Shown here piece after piece: positions 43,460 to 52,767 of a stretch of DNA of 64,000 bases. The notes under the pieces were generated by a model. The model was not told the DNA's origin and did no database searches. It was given only the letters and a program-made list of their open reading frames with translations. The stretch spans positions 124,001-188,000 of the forward strand of contig NZ_SIXF01000006.1 of the NCBI RefSeq assembly GCF_004310665.1, written 5' to 3'. The translations under genes and the position numbers were made by a program. This stretch comes from Pedobacter kyonggii (GTDB lineage Bacteria > Bacteroidota > Bacteroidia > Sphingobacteriales > Sphingobacteriaceae). Each line of letters begins with the position of its first letter. Positions within the stretch are counted from its first letter, which is position 1.

Positions 43460-43540
43460 CAGGCGGGAACCTTAATGTTACTTACTAACCAAAACAATTT
43501 TATTAAAGCGTTAAGATTTCCAATCAAGTTGAGATGACGA
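43460..43540. repeat. Dispersed repeat unit (family B) upstream of nhaA
   Basis: CAGGCGGGAACCTTAATG and TAAGATTTCCAATCAAGTTG closely match the pair near 52913-52984 (CAGGCGGGAATCTTAATG; TTCCCAATCAAGTTGGGAA). It lies in the 369-bp spacer 43295-43663, which shows no gene; an 87-codon minus-strand ORF here is repeat-derived. Confidence 0.65.
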
Positions 43541-43663
43541 TATATTCTCCTAATACGTCCTTTAGATGACTTCCAATTGAAACCTAAATCCTTACCATTA
43601 AAATAATAGATTTTCTCACAAAAAACCTCCCCTTTTCCCTTCCCTTTTACTATTTTTACCATT

Positions 43664-44860
43664 ATGCCTAAATTAATCAATCTAGAAGTATTTCAGCGTT
43701 TCTTCCGCTCCGGACAAGTAGGTGGTTTTTTGTTATTAATCTGCGTGGCCATCTCCTTAATTATAGCCAATACCTCCTCAAAAGAAAGTTTCGAAGCCTT
43801 TTTGGCAACTAAATTAGGCTTCGGCGCTATTAACTATAGCATTTTAACGTGGATAAACGACGCCTTAATGGCTATATTTTTCCTCCTCGTCGGACTCGAA
43901 ATCAAACGAGAACTCGTAGAAGGCGAACTCTCCTCGATGAAAAGTGCAGCACTGCCTGTAATTGCAGCACTCGGCGGCATGCTTGTACCTGCTTTAATTT
44001 ATTTTTTGTTTAATAAAGGTACTGAAACTGCCGCAGGCTGGGGTATCCCCATGGCAACAGATATCGCGTTTGCCCTCGCTATTATCGCCATGTTGGGTAA
44101 AAGCGTGCCTACCAGTTTAAAAATATTTCTGGCCGCTTTAGCCATTGTAGATGATCTTGGTGCCATTCTCGTAATTGCGATCTTTTATACCCACCAGATT
44201 CACTTCGAATACCTGGCCATGGCTGGAGGTATCCTAGTTCTTTTAGGCTTAATGAATTATTTCGGTGTAAAGAAACTCCTGTTCTACCTCATTCCTGGTA
44301 TATTCCTGTGGTATTTCATCCACCACTCGGGCATCCATGCCACCATTGCAGGGGTATTACTGGCATTCACCATCCCCACCAATGAAACCAATATCCAATC
44401 ACCCTTAGAAAAACTTGAACATTTCTTAACCACGCCCGTAAACTACATCATTATGCCAATTTTTGCATTGGCCAATACCAATATTACTTTCCAAAAAGAA
44501 ATGCTCGCTGGACTGGTTTCTCCTCTAGGTCTCGGCATTATCGTAGGTTTATTCGTGGGTAAAACCATTGGCGTAACCTTTTTCAGCTGGTTAGCCGTGA
44601 AATTAAAATGGGCCGATTTACCCACTGGAGCAGGCTGGAAACACATCTTAGGTTTAGGTATGCTCGCCGGAATCGGTTTTACCATGTCGATCTTTATTGC
44701 GCTACTTTCTTTTAGCGAGGTGCTGCATGTTTCGGAAGCGAAGTTTGCGATTCTAACCGCCTCGATCCTATCAGGTGTGGTGGGTTTCGTGTTTTTGAAA
44801 TCGGTTAAAGCTCAAGAATTAACCACAGAAGGCAATTTAACCACAGAGGACACAAAGTAA
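43664..44860 (+). CDS. nhaA: Na+/H+ antiporter NhaA
   Basis: A 398-residue inner-membrane antiporter with about twelve helices. FFLLVGLEIKRELVEGELS, MATDIAFALAIIAMLG and IVDDLGAILVIAIFYT are diagnostic; the two transport aspartates fall at Asp163 and Asp164, the same numbers as in E. coli NhaA. It exchanges external protons for internal sodium. The last 15 or so residues (QELTTEGNLTTEDTK) are encoded by copies of an intergenic repeat (AACCACAGA...), so the natural C-terminus has been extended or replaced by repeat DNA. Confidence 0.95.
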   Translation: MPKLINLEVFQRFFRSGQVGGFLLLICVAISLIIANTSSKESFEAFLATKLGFGAINYSILTWINDALMAIFFLLVGLEIKRELVEGELSSMKSAALPVIAALGGMLVPALIYFLFNKGTETAAGWGIPMATDIAFALAIIAMLGKSVPTSLKIFLAALAIVDDLGAILVIAIFYTHQIHFEYLAMAGGILVLLGLMNYFGVKKLLFYLIPGIFLWYFIHHSGIHATIAGVLLAFTIPTNETNIQSPLEKLEHFLTTPVNYIIMPIFALANTNITFQKEMLAGLVSPLGLGIIVGLFVGKTIGVTFFSWLAVKLKWADLPTGAGWKHILGLGMLAGIGFTMSIFIALLSFSEVLHVSEAKFAILTASILSGVVGFVFLKSVKAQELTTEGNLTTEDTK

Positions 44861-45560
44861 AACACCGAGGGCACACAGGCGCCTATCGGCACCTTTACCA
44901 TGAAAGGGAAAGGGCTAAAAAAACAAATTACGGCACCCTGCAATATTCCCCATGCTATCCGGCATAGCAGATTTTCGCAGGAAAAAGAACGGAAATCTTT
45001 GTACCTCCCCATCACAACCCCACAGCCCAAGGCAGGATCAAGCGGGAGCGTTGGGAATAAGCAAGGGTCAGCCTGGATGCTGCTGCAATTAAGATTTCCG
45101 TAGGTTTTTACAAAAATTTCGCAGCAATCTTTTATACTTATAAAAACCAATATGATCACATAAAAACGGATGCAAGCCTTTCAGTTATGCCTTCTTGTTT
45201 GTTGTTTTTAATAGCAGGCATGCTTTCGCTGTGCTCAGGTTTGTTTCTTTTGGGCCAAGCCAAAAGAAAGAGCCCACTCGGCGACGGTGGACCTGTGCCG
45301 ATTTTTCATCGGTAGCCGAGGCAAGCTCGAGTAAGGGCAAGAGTAATATTCTAACCCCTCCTAAATTAGGAGGGGAGTGTCCCCCATAGTTTCAAACAGC
45401 ACCACTTCTAGAGATTCAAGCCGCAAAAAAAATAGCTAGTACTTTAAGGTTCCCGCCTGCACGGGAATGATGAATGTATTAGGAATATTGCATAAACGAA
45501 GATAAGTGGTTAATTACGCAGAGATCCTTCGTACCTCAGGATGACAAACCATTGTATAAT
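44861..45560. repeat. Repeat-rich spacer after nhaA
   Basis: No gene is supported. It contains degenerate ACACCGAGGGCACACAGG units next to nhaA, a perfect 10-bp palindrome CCCCTCCTAA/TTAGGAGGGG at 45355-45375, and at 45241-45330 a stretch (TTTGTTTCTTTTG..., AAAAGAAAGAGCC, GCCGAGGCAAG) shared with 55542-55610. A family B fragment (CCCGCCTGCACGGGAATGA) is at 45450-45470. Confidence 0.65.
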
Positions 45561-45561
45561 A

Positions 45562-45609
45562 AAAAACACGAGGAACATCCTGCTATTGCAAAACGTCCCT
45601 CGTGTTTTT
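45562..45609 (-). terminator. Terminator of the RND efflux operon
   Basis: AAAAACACGAGG (45562-45573) pairs perfectly with CCTCGTGTTTTT (45598-45609). On the minus strand it lies 44 bp after the outer-membrane protein gene and ends in a T-rich run. Confidence 0.8.
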
Positions 45610-45652
45610 ACAAACCTATAAGGTCTTAAATACCTTTAGGTTTCCCTTTATT

Positions 45653-47059
45653 TTACTGCCAGCCGCCGCCTAACGAACGGTACAAACCAACAACTGCATT
45701 TAACTGCTCTGTTTTAATTGTGGTTAACTCCAGTTCGCTCTGCAATAAATTACCTTGCGCCGTAATTACCTCCAGATAATTAGCCATACCACTTTTAAAC
45801 AACAAACTGGCATTTTTCGATGCTTGTTGTAAAGTCTGTGCTCTTTTTTCAGCAATGCTGTATTGTGTTTTTAACTTCTCTACTTTCGTTAACTCATCAG
45901 AAACTTCGCCAACAGCATTCAATACCGACTGACGGAACTGGATCACCGATTTCTCACGGTCGATTTTAGCCAGTTCTAAAGAAGTTTTTAACTGACCTCT
46001 TTGAAAAATGGGTTGCGTGATCCCTGCCCCAACCAAACCGAACAACGATGCCGGAACATTAAACCAGTTGCTCGCTTTAAAAGAGTTGATGCCTCCGCTT
46101 GCGGTAATTACCAACGATGGATATAAACTTGCCTTCGCTACACCAACCTTTGCATTGGCAATGGTAAGCGCCAGTTCGGCACTTTTAATATCAGGCCTGC
46201 GGCTTAACATCGATGAAGGAAAACCTGCATTTAAGTCTTGCGGAATATTCATTTTATCTAAACGGCTCTCGCGGTTAATGGTTTTAGGCAAAGTACCGAT
46301 CAATACACTTAAAGCATTTTCCTGTAAGGTTACATTCTGCTCCAAACGGGGGATCAACTGTGCCGCATTTAACTGTTGCGCCTGCGCCTGCTGTATCGCT
46401 AATGAAGTTACCTGACCGGCATCGAACTGTAAATTGATAATCCTTAATGTGCTATCATTCAGTTTTAAGTTCTTTTTCGCGATTTCCAATTGCGCATCAA
46501 GCATTAACAAATTGTAATAACCTTGCGCAACGTTAGCCACCAAGCGTGTTTGAACTGCTTTACGTGCCTCTTCTGTCTGCAAAAAACTGGCTAGAGCGCC
46601 AGCTTTTTGATTGCGGATTTTGCCCCAGATATCGGCTTCCCAAACCACGCCCAGATTAGCATTATAATCTTCGATGTGTGTTGAGCCTGTAAACTGGTTA
46701 AGGCTTAAACCATTTAAACTGTTATCAGACGGACGGCTAGAGCTTGCCGCTACCTGCAATTTCAGTTCAGGTAAATAACCCAGTTTCGATTGTTTGAACA
46801 ATACTTCAGCAGCATCGATATTTTTCAATGCAATCTGCATATCGTAATTTTTAACCAAAGCCGTATCAATTAAATTCTGAACAGTAAGGTCGTTGATAAA
46901 ACTCTTCAATGGCATACCGCCAACACTCGAAGAATCTTTAGGCAATGCGTTTCTGAACAAGCCTGGCGCTACATTTGGCAAAGCTGTATCTTTCGAAACC
47001 GAACATCCGCTCCAGATTAAAGCAAGGAGCAGGATGGTAATTAGATTAAACCGTTTCAT
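45653..47059 (-). CDS. RND efflux outer-membrane lipoprotein (OprM/NodT family)
   Basis: A 468-residue TolC-type channel with a lipoprotein signal (MKRFNLITILLLALIWSGC). Two outer-membrane efflux repeats form the beta-barrel and coiled-coil tunnel (LVANVAQGYYNLLMLDAQLE; VLNAVGEVSDELTKVEKLKT), with LSRRPDIKSAELALTIANAK between. It is the last gene of adaptor-pump-channel and overlaps the pump gene by 14 bp. Confidence 0.94.
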   Translation of the reverse strand: MKRFNLITILLLALIWSGCSVSKDTALPNVAPGLFRNALPKDSSSVGGMPLKSFINDLTVQNLIDTALVKNYDMQIALKNIDAAEVLFKQSKLGYLPELKLQVAASSSRPSDNSLNGLSLNQFTGSTHIEDYNANLGVVWEADIWGKIRNQKAGALASFLQTEEARKAVQTRLVANVAQGYYNLLMLDAQLEIAKKNLKLNDSTLRIINLQFDAGQVTSLAIQQAQAQQLNAAQLIPRLEQNVTLQENALSVLIGTLPKTINRESRLDKMNIPQDLNAGFPSSMLSRRPDIKSAELALTIANAKVGVAKASLYPSLVITASGGINSFKASNWFNVPASLFGLVGAGITQPIFQRGQLKTSLELAKIDREKSVIQFRQSVLNAVGEVSDELTKVEKLKTQYSIAEKRAQTLQQASKNASLLFKSGMANYLEVITAQGNLLQSELELTTIKTEQLNAVVGLYRSLGGGWQ

Positions 47060-50000
47060 AAACTGTATGATTATTATTTACAGGTTCTCCATTGTGGTGA
47101 ACAACTTCATTTCTTGATTTTTTTGATATTTTTTCCTGTAAGGCCTGGAAGATGACGAAAAGTACCGGAATGATAAATAAACCTAAAACTACACCCGATA
47201 CCATACCTCCTGCGGCACCGATACTGATGGAGTGGTTACCCTGTGCCGATGGACCTGTTGCAATGCTCATCGGGAATAAACCAAACACAAAGGCAAGTGA
47301 TGTCATAATGATCGGTCTTATCCTTAATCGCGCTGCTTCTATAGCCGAGTCAACCAAACTGAGTCCCGCCTTTCGTCGCTGCACGGCAAACTCCACAATC
47401 AGGATGGCGTTCTTAGCCAGCAAGCCGATAAGCATGATCAGCGCTACCTGTACATAAATGTTATTTTCGATACCGGTTAAACCCAATACCACAAACACAC
47501 CGAATACACCTGTAGGGATAGATAAGATTACCGCCAATGGCAGGATGTAACTCTCATATTGTGCTGATAATAAGAAGTAAACAAACACCAAACAAAGCAG
47601 GAATATCACTGTCGACTGTCCGCCTGAAGAAATTTCCTCACGTGTTTGTCCTGAGAATTCGTAAGCATAGCCGGTTGGCAATTGTTCTCTGGCGGTTTCT
47701 TCTATCGCTTTAATCGCATCACCAGAGCTGAAGCCTGGTTTAGGGATGGCATTTACTTCGATAGAATTAAACAGGTTATAACGCGAAGCCGTTTCAGAAC
47801 CGTACACACGGGTTAATTTAACCAGGGTACTGATTGGCACACTTTCTCCTGCCTTGTTTTTAACAAATACGCGATCGATACTTGCAGGATCGGTTCTGTC
47901 GGCAACATCAGCCTGAACCACTACACGGTAATATTTACCAAAGCGGTTAAAATCTGATGCCTGCGCAGTACCAAAATAAGTCTGCATGGTTTGTAAGATA
48001 TCTTTTTTGCTTACACCCAACTGATCGGCCTTTTCTTCGTTAACATCTAATTGTAACTGCGGATAATCTGCTTTATAAGAAGTAAAAGCATAAGCAATAG
48101 CCGGTTTCGCCATTAACTTTCCAATAAAGTTATTCGCTACACCACTAAATTTATCGAGCCTGCCATTCGTTTTATCCTGTAACATCACGTTCATGGCCTC
48201 CACATTACTAAAGCCCGGAACGGTTGGAAAACTGAATACAAAGAAGGTACCGGCAGATATGGCCGCCATTTTGGCCCTTACTATATTTTGTATCTCATCG
48301 ATATTTTTGACTGCCCCTCTTTCGTCGTTTGGTTTTAACAATAAGAAAATCTGACCAGCTGACGGACTGTTGGATGCGGTTAAAAAGTTATAACCAGCCA
48401 ACGACATCACAAATCTTGCTGATGGCATAGCCCTTAACTCTTCTTCTGCTTGTTTTAATATTTTATTGGTATTGGCTAATGATGTTCCTGATGGACTGGC
48501 AACAGCGATAGCCACAAAACCCTGATCTTCTGTTGGGATAAAGCCTGTTTTTGTTCTACCTACAAGGAAAATGGTTACCAGAACGATTAAGGCAAGTCCG
48601 CCCATACTGATCCATTTGTTACGGATAAGCACTTTTAAGCCGCCAACATAACGGTTAGTCATATAATTGAAACCACCGTTAAAGCCTGCATAAAACTTTT
48701 CTACAAAACCTTTTTTAGGCGCGTTATGACCGCCTTCGGCATGTTTATTCTTTAAAAATAAGGCTGCCAGCGCAGGACTTAAAGTTAAGGCGTTAACAGC
48801 CGATATAATGATGGCGATAGCCATGGTTAAGGCGAACTGTTTGTAGAAAATACCTGTTGAGCCCGTCATAAAACCAACCGGTAAAAATACTGCCGCCATT
48901 ACCAGTGTAATCGATATAATAGCCCCGGTAATTTCATTCATTGCCTCTGTAGTTGCCGCCCTCGGACTAAGCGAAGGGTTTTCTTCCATTTTGGCATGCA
49001 CCGCTTCCACCACAACAATCGCATCATCTACCACAATACCTATGGCCAGTACAAGTGCAAAAAGTGTTAAAAGGTTAACAGAGAAGCCGAACAGCTGCAT
49101 GAAAAAGAAAGTACCGATAATCGCCACCGGAACCGCTATAGCCGGGATTAAAGTAGACCTGAAATCCTGAAGGAAGATAAATACAACGATAAATACGAGT
49201 AAAAAGGCTTCTATCAAAGTGTGCTGTACCTGGTTGATGGATTCATCAAGATCGGTTTTGGTACGGTAAAACTGATTGTATTTAATGCCCACGGGGAAAT
49301 CTTTTGATAGTTTGGCCAACAGTTTATCAATAGCAATCTGGATTTCGTTGGCATTAGAGCCCGATAACTGGATTACACCAATGGTAATACCATCATGTCC
49401 GTTTAAACGGTTTACACTACCATAACTGTACGCACCCAATTCTACACGGGCTACATCTTTTAAATGTAATATAGAACCATCAGAATTAGAACGGATCGCG
49501 ATATTTTGATATTCCTCTGGTTTGGTAAGCTTGCCTTTATATTTAATGATATATTCAAACGCTTCACTACTTCTTTCTCCAAACCGACCAGGTGCTGCTT
49601 CCAGGTTTTTGTCCTGAATGGCTGTGATCACTTCATTGGGTGTAATTTTGTAAGTGGCCAATTGACTTGGGTTTAACCAAATACGCATTGAATAATCTTT
49701 AATACCACCAAATACACTGGCCGAACCTACACCCGGGATACGTTTAAGTTCGGGAATGATATTGATCTGTGCATAGTTATTTACAAAAACGGCATCGTAT
49801 TTTTTTGGATCTTCCGAATAAACACCGATAGCGCCAATAAAGCTATTTTGCTGTTTTGTAGTGGTTATACCATATTGTACAACCTCTGCAGGTAACTGGC
49901 TTGTGGCCTGCGAAACACGGTTTTGCACGTTAACAGCTGCCTGATCGGGGTTGGTACCCTGTTGAAAGTAAACTGTAATCGCCAAAGTACCGTCGTTACT

Positions 50001-50246
50001 GGCGCTGGAGGTCATGTACGTCATGTTCTCTACACCATTAATTGCTTCCTCCAATGATGGAGTTACCGAACGTAAAATCGTTTCGGCATTGGCCCCAGGG
50101 TACACCGCGGTTACCAATACCGACGGAGGTGCGATATTTGGAAAGCGCTCTAAGGGCAACTTTGTTAAGCCTAGTATACCAACTATTACCAATAAGATGG
50201 AAATAACAGTCGAAAGTACAGGCCTGTCTATAAATTTCTGAAACAT
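47046..50246 (-). CDS. RND multidrug efflux permease (AcrB/HAE1 type)
   Basis: A 1066-residue inner-membrane transporter with twelve helices and two large periplasmic loops. The proton-relay aspartates are in ALVLAIGIVVDDAIVVVEAV. MFQKFIDRPVLSTVISILLVIVG opens the protein and GLLAKNAILIVEFAVQRRKAG marks the second half. HAE1 pumps expel hydrophobic or amphiphilic compounds with proton import. The C-terminal tail overlaps the channel gene; the adaptor gene ends 24 bp upstream. Confidence 0.96.
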   Translation of the reverse strand: MFQKFIDRPVLSTVISILLVIVGILGLTKLPLERFPNIAPPSVLVTAVYPGANAETILRSVTPSLEEAINGVENMTYMTSSASNDGTLAITVYFQQGTNPDQAAVNVQNRVSQATSQLPAEVVQYGITTTKQQNSFIGAIGVYSEDPKKYDAVFVNNYAQINIIPELKRIPGVGSASVFGGIKDYSMRIWLNPSQLATYKITPNEVITAIQDKNLEAAPGRFGERSSEAFEYIIKYKGKLTKPEEYQNIAIRSNSDGSILHLKDVARVELGAYSYGSVNRLNGHDGITIGVIQLSGSNANEIQIAIDKLLAKLSKDFPVGIKYNQFYRTKTDLDESINQVQHTLIEAFLLVFIVVFIFLQDFRSTLIPAIAVPVAIIGTFFFMQLFGFSVNLLTLFALVLAIGIVVDDAIVVVEAVHAKMEENPSLSPRAATTEAMNEITGAIISITLVMAAVFLPVGFMTGSTGIFYKQFALTMAIAIIISAVNALTLSPALAALFLKNKHAEGGHNAPKKGFVEKFYAGFNGGFNYMTNRYVGGLKVLIRNKWISMGGLALIVLVTIFLVGRTKTGFIPTEDQGFVAIAVASPSGTSLANTNKILKQAEEELRAMPSARFVMSLAGYNFLTASNSPSAGQIFLLLKPNDERGAVKNIDEIQNIVRAKMAAISAGTFFVFSFPTVPGFSNVEAMNVMLQDKTNGRLDKFSGVANNFIGKLMAKPAIAYAFTSYKADYPQLQLDVNEEKADQLGVSKKDILQTMQTYFGTAQASDFNRFGKYYRVVVQADVADRTDPASIDRVFVKNKAGESVPISTLVKLTRVYGSETASRYNLFNSIEVNAIPKPGFSSGDAIKAIEETAREQLPTGYAYEFSGQTREEISSGGQSTVIFLLCLVFVYFLLSAQYESYILPLAVILSIPTGVFGVFVVLGLTGIENNIYVQVALIMLIGLLAKNAILIVEFAVQRRKAGLSLVDSAIEAARLRIRPIIMTSLAFVFGLFPMSIATGPSAQGNHSISIGAAGGMVSGVVLGLFIIPVLFVIFQALQEKISKKSRNEVVHHNGEPVNNNHTVYETV

Positions 50247-50270
50247 GACTTTTTAGATTTTATGGTCTTA

Positions 50271-51473
50271 TTAATTTTTTGTTTTTGCAACAGCTACTTT
50301 ATCTGCTGCTTTTTGAGGCTGGATCACCATGCCCTCCTGTAATTTATCAACCCCGCTTAACACAATCTGATCGCCAACTTTTACCCCGTCTTTAACCAGG
50401 TAATTTTCGCCAGCTTTACCAACAATGGTAATAGATTGTTTTTTCACTTTGCTGCTGTCGCCTACGGTAAATACAAATACTTTATCCTGCATTTCTACCG
50501 TTGATGACTGCGGTACCAGAATGGCATTATCGTGCTGTAAACCCAAACGGATCTTACCCGTATTACCCGAGCGAAGAACGCCACTTGCATTAGGGAAACT
50601 TGCCCTTAAAGTAATGGCACCTGTGTTTTTATCAAACTGACCGTCGATCATGTCGATCTTGCCTTTAATTGGATAAGCAGAATTGTCGGCCAGTAAAAGT
50701 TCTACAGCCGGCAAATGTTTAATCCGGTCGGCAGGGCTTTTACCTGGGTAGTTTGCATTAAAATTATTGAAGTCGTTTTCTGCCAAAGCAAAATAAACAT
50801 GTACTTCGTGGATATCAGATAACTGTGTTAAAGCAATCTGATCTGTCGGAGAAACTAAACTTCCCTGTTTTTTAGGGATACGGCCAATGTAACCACTCAC
50901 TGTAGCCTTAACATTGGTATAACCTAAGTTAATCTGTGCCGAAGCCACACTGGCTCTGGCTTGTTCGGCATTTGCCTGCGCAATTTTATAGGCTGTTTTA
51001 GCAGTTTTTAACTGAAAATCAGAAACCACTTTATTCTGAACAAGTGGTGTTAACTTATCAACTTCCAGTTGAGCGTTTAAAATAGCCGCTTCTGCAGCAT
51101 GTAAACTCGCTTTGGCATTGTTTAAAGCCTCGCGGTAAGGGTTTTCATTGATTTTGAACAGTGTTTGCCCTGCAGTTACATAAGCGCCCTCGTTAACCAA
51201 AACGCTTTGTAGGTAACCGCTCACCTGCGGACGTACATCAATATCAACAGCACCCTGAATGGAGGCCGGATATTCAATATACGTAGTTTCTGTACTCGCA
51301 TTAATGGCACTTACGGGCAGTGGTGGTGGCGGTGGTGCAGCTGCAGCCTGATCAGGAGACGACTTACAACTCACCAAAATTATAGATAGAAGAGAAATTG
51401 TTAACAATAACTTAATGCTATTAAATTGTTTAACAGTGTTAAGCAATGGGTACAAGCGATGTAGAGATTTCAT
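50271..51473 (-). CDS. RND efflux periplasmic adaptor lipoprotein (AcrA type)
   Basis: A 400-residue membrane-fusion protein. The signal is ISLLSIILVSC (lipobox Cys near residue 36). The barrel-sandwich half-motif VDIDVRPQVSGYLQSVLVNE, a coiled-coil hairpin (LHAAEAAILNAQLEVDKLTP) and the second lipoyl half VKATVSGYIGRIPKKQGSLV follow. It couples the pump to the outer channel. A perfect 25-bp palindrome lies 33 bp before its start and a second half-matching site lies within codons 11-15, consistent with TetR repression. Confidence 0.94.
   Translation of the reverse strand: MKSLHRLYPLLNTVKQFNSIKLLLTISLLSIILVSCKSSPDQAAAAPPPPPLPVSAINASTETTYIEYPASIQGAVDIDVRPQVSGYLQSVLVNEGAYVTAGQTLFKINENPYREALNNAKASLHAAEAAILNAQLEVDKLTPLVQNKVVSDFQLKTAKTAYKIAQANAEQARASVASAQINLGYTNVKATVSGYIGRIPKKQGSLVSPTDQIALTQLSDIHEVHVYFALAENDFNNFNANYPGKSPADRIKHLPAVELLLADNSAYPIKGKIDMIDGQFDKNTGAITLRASFPNASGVLRSGNTGKIRLGLQHDNAILVPQSSTVEMQDKVFVFTVGDSSKVKKQSITIVGKAGENYLVKDGVKVGDQIVLSGVDKLQEGMVIQPQKAADKVAVAKTKN
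51430..51442. promoter_or_regulatory. Secondary TetR operator candidate inside the adaptor gene
   Basis: TTAACAGTGTTAA (51430-51442) equals the core of the palindrome at 51506-51530 and lies within the first codons of the adaptor gene. It could act as an auxiliary operator. The match is exact over 13 bp. Confidence 0.5.
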
Positions 51474-51505
51474 ATGATTAAATTTAATTGGAATTAGTGT
51501 GTATA

Positions 51506-51530
51506 AATAATTTAACAGTGTTAAATTATT
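51506..51530. promoter_or_regulatory. TetR operator candidate before the RND operon (perfect palindrome)
   Basis: AATAATTTAACA (51506-51517), a central G, and its exact reverse complement (51519-51530) form a 25-bp perfect palindrome between the TetR stop and the adaptor ATG. Two more sites of the same core are at 51430-51442 and 52175-52188. Confidence 0.75.
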
Positions 51531-51542
51531 TTGTAAAAAAAA

Positions 51543-52148
51543 TTAACTATTAATAGATAATGTAATGCCCTTGATGGCATCTTTTAAAATTTGTTGGTTT
51601 AACTCGTCTGTTGTTCTTCCATTCGGGCGAACCAGATTGATGGAAATTAAACCATGGATGATAGACCAATAAGTGTAATACTTCATGCAGATATCATCAT
51701 CAGATACTGGTTTTTTCACAAACAAGGATTCAATTACGTCGCCCAACATACCGCCTACGTTTTCGGCTTCGGGCATTGAATTTTTAACGGTACAACAAAC
51801 CATATCTACACCGTACATCAACTGGTAAAATTCTTTGTGGGCAAAGGCGAAATTCCAGTAGGCAATCCACATGGCTTCCATTTTATCTTCCGGAGATTCG
51901 TGTTTATCCCTGGCTTCGCGGATATCTTTGGCCAACATTAAATATCCTCTCCTGGTGAGTTCCAGTAAGATGCCATCTTTGTTAGAAAAGTATTCGTAAA
52001 TAATTGGTGCAGTATATTCGATCTGGTCGGCAATTTTACGCATACTCAATGCCTGCCAGCCCTCTGTTTGAACAATGTTCAAGGCAGCATCCAGAATTTT
52101 TGTTCTGGTTTCATCTTTTAAACGTAGAATTCTTTCTTTACTTCCCAT
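51543..52148 (-). CDS. TetR/AcrR family transcriptional repressor
   Basis: The ATG at 52146-52148 (MGSKERILRLKDETRTKILD) gives 201 residues; the longer frame to 52226 would put 26 hydrophobic residues before the domain. The N-terminal helix-turn-helix is ALNIVQTEGWQALSMRKIAD with IIYEYFSNKDGILLEL. The C-terminal part binds an unknown effector. It is encoded directly upstream of the RND operon and very probably represses it and itself, since palindromes occur at both promoters. Confidence 0.93.
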   Translation of the reverse strand: MGSKERILRLKDETRTKILDAALNIVQTEGWQALSMRKIADQIEYTAPIIYEYFSNKDGILLELTRRGYLMLAKDIREARDKHESPEDKMEAMWIAYWNFAFAHKEFYQLMYGVDMVCCTVKNSMPEAENVGGMLGDVIESLFVKKPVSDDDICMKYYTYWSIIHGLISINLVRPNGRTTDELNQQILKDAIKGITLSINS

Positions 52149-52174
52149 GACTTGGAATATAAGGTGTAAATAAT

Positions 52175-52188
52175 CTAACACCGTTAAG
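52175..52188. promoter_or_regulatory. TetR operator candidate on the tetR promoter
   Basis: CTAACACCGTTAAG (52175-52188) has the half-sites TAAC and GTTA with the spacing of the pump operator. On the minus strand it begins immediately after the TACATTTG box, so a bound repressor would cover the transcript start. Confidence 0.6.
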
Positions 52189-52218
52189 CAAATGTAGAAC
52201 CAATTCAAGAATTGACAA
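52189..52218 (-). promoter_or_regulatory. Promoter candidate of tetR
   Basis: On the minus strand TTG (52216-52218) is 19 bp before TACATTTG (52189-52196), an exact match to TTG-N17-23-TAnnTTTG. It is about 40 bp before the TetR start codon. Confidence 0.6.
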
Positions 52219-52329
52219 TCATTCATTTGTCATAAACATTTTATTGTTTAGTTTCGTAGCTGATAATCAACGATTAAAGCATTTAAGAGGCTTTTTCAAA
52301 TAAATTAATTTTCTCAAGAACTTTTAAAA

Positions 52330-52767
52330 ATGATTTTCCGCGAGGCAAAAACGACTGACATACCTGCCATACAAATTGTCAGACATACCGTAAAAGAGAA
52401 CACTTTGTCAGATCCGGCATTGGTTACTGACAAAGATTGCGAAGAATTTATTACGCAGCGTGGCAAAGGTTGGGTGTGCGAAGTACATGGAGAACTAGTT
52501 GGTTTCTCTATTGTTGATCTGAAAGAACATAACATTTGGGCTTTGTTTCTCCGGCCAGAATTTGAAGGTAAAGGCATAGGCAAAGAATTGCACCACTTAA
52601 TGATGGATTGGTATTTTGATCAAACGCATGAGCCAGTTTGGCTGGGTACATCGCCCAACACCCGTGCAGAAGAATTTTATACCCGCCAGGGCTGGAAAAA
52701 CGTGGGTATGGTAAATAAAGGCGAAGTGAAATTTGAGATGAGTTATGAGGATTGGGTGAATAGGTAG
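52330..52767 (+). CDS. GNAT family N-acetyltransferase
   Basis: A 145-residue cytoplasmic protein. The acetyl-CoA binding motif A is ALFLRPEFEGKGIGKELHHL (R/Q-x-x-G-x-G/A type), followed by NTRAEEFYTRQGWKNVGM, the C-terminal motif B. GNAT enzymes acetylate small molecules or protein N-termini. The substrate is not known. It is a single-gene unit divergent from tetR. Confidence 0.9.
   Translation: MIFREAKTTDIPAIQIVRHTVKENTLSDPALVTDKDCEEFITQRGKGWVCEVHGELVGFSIVDLKEHNIWALFLRPEFEGKGIGKELHHLMMDWYFDQTHEPVWLGTSPNTRAEEFYTRQGWKNVGMVNKGEVKFEMSYEDWVNR

Noticed and set aside
43417-43680. 87-codon minus-strand ORF before nhaA
   Set aside because: Much of it is translated family B repeat, and it overlaps the nhaA start.
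44812-45389. ORFs of 64 to 115 codons on both strands after nhaA
   Set aside because: They lie in repeat-rich DNA, overlap one another and show no recognisable protein features.
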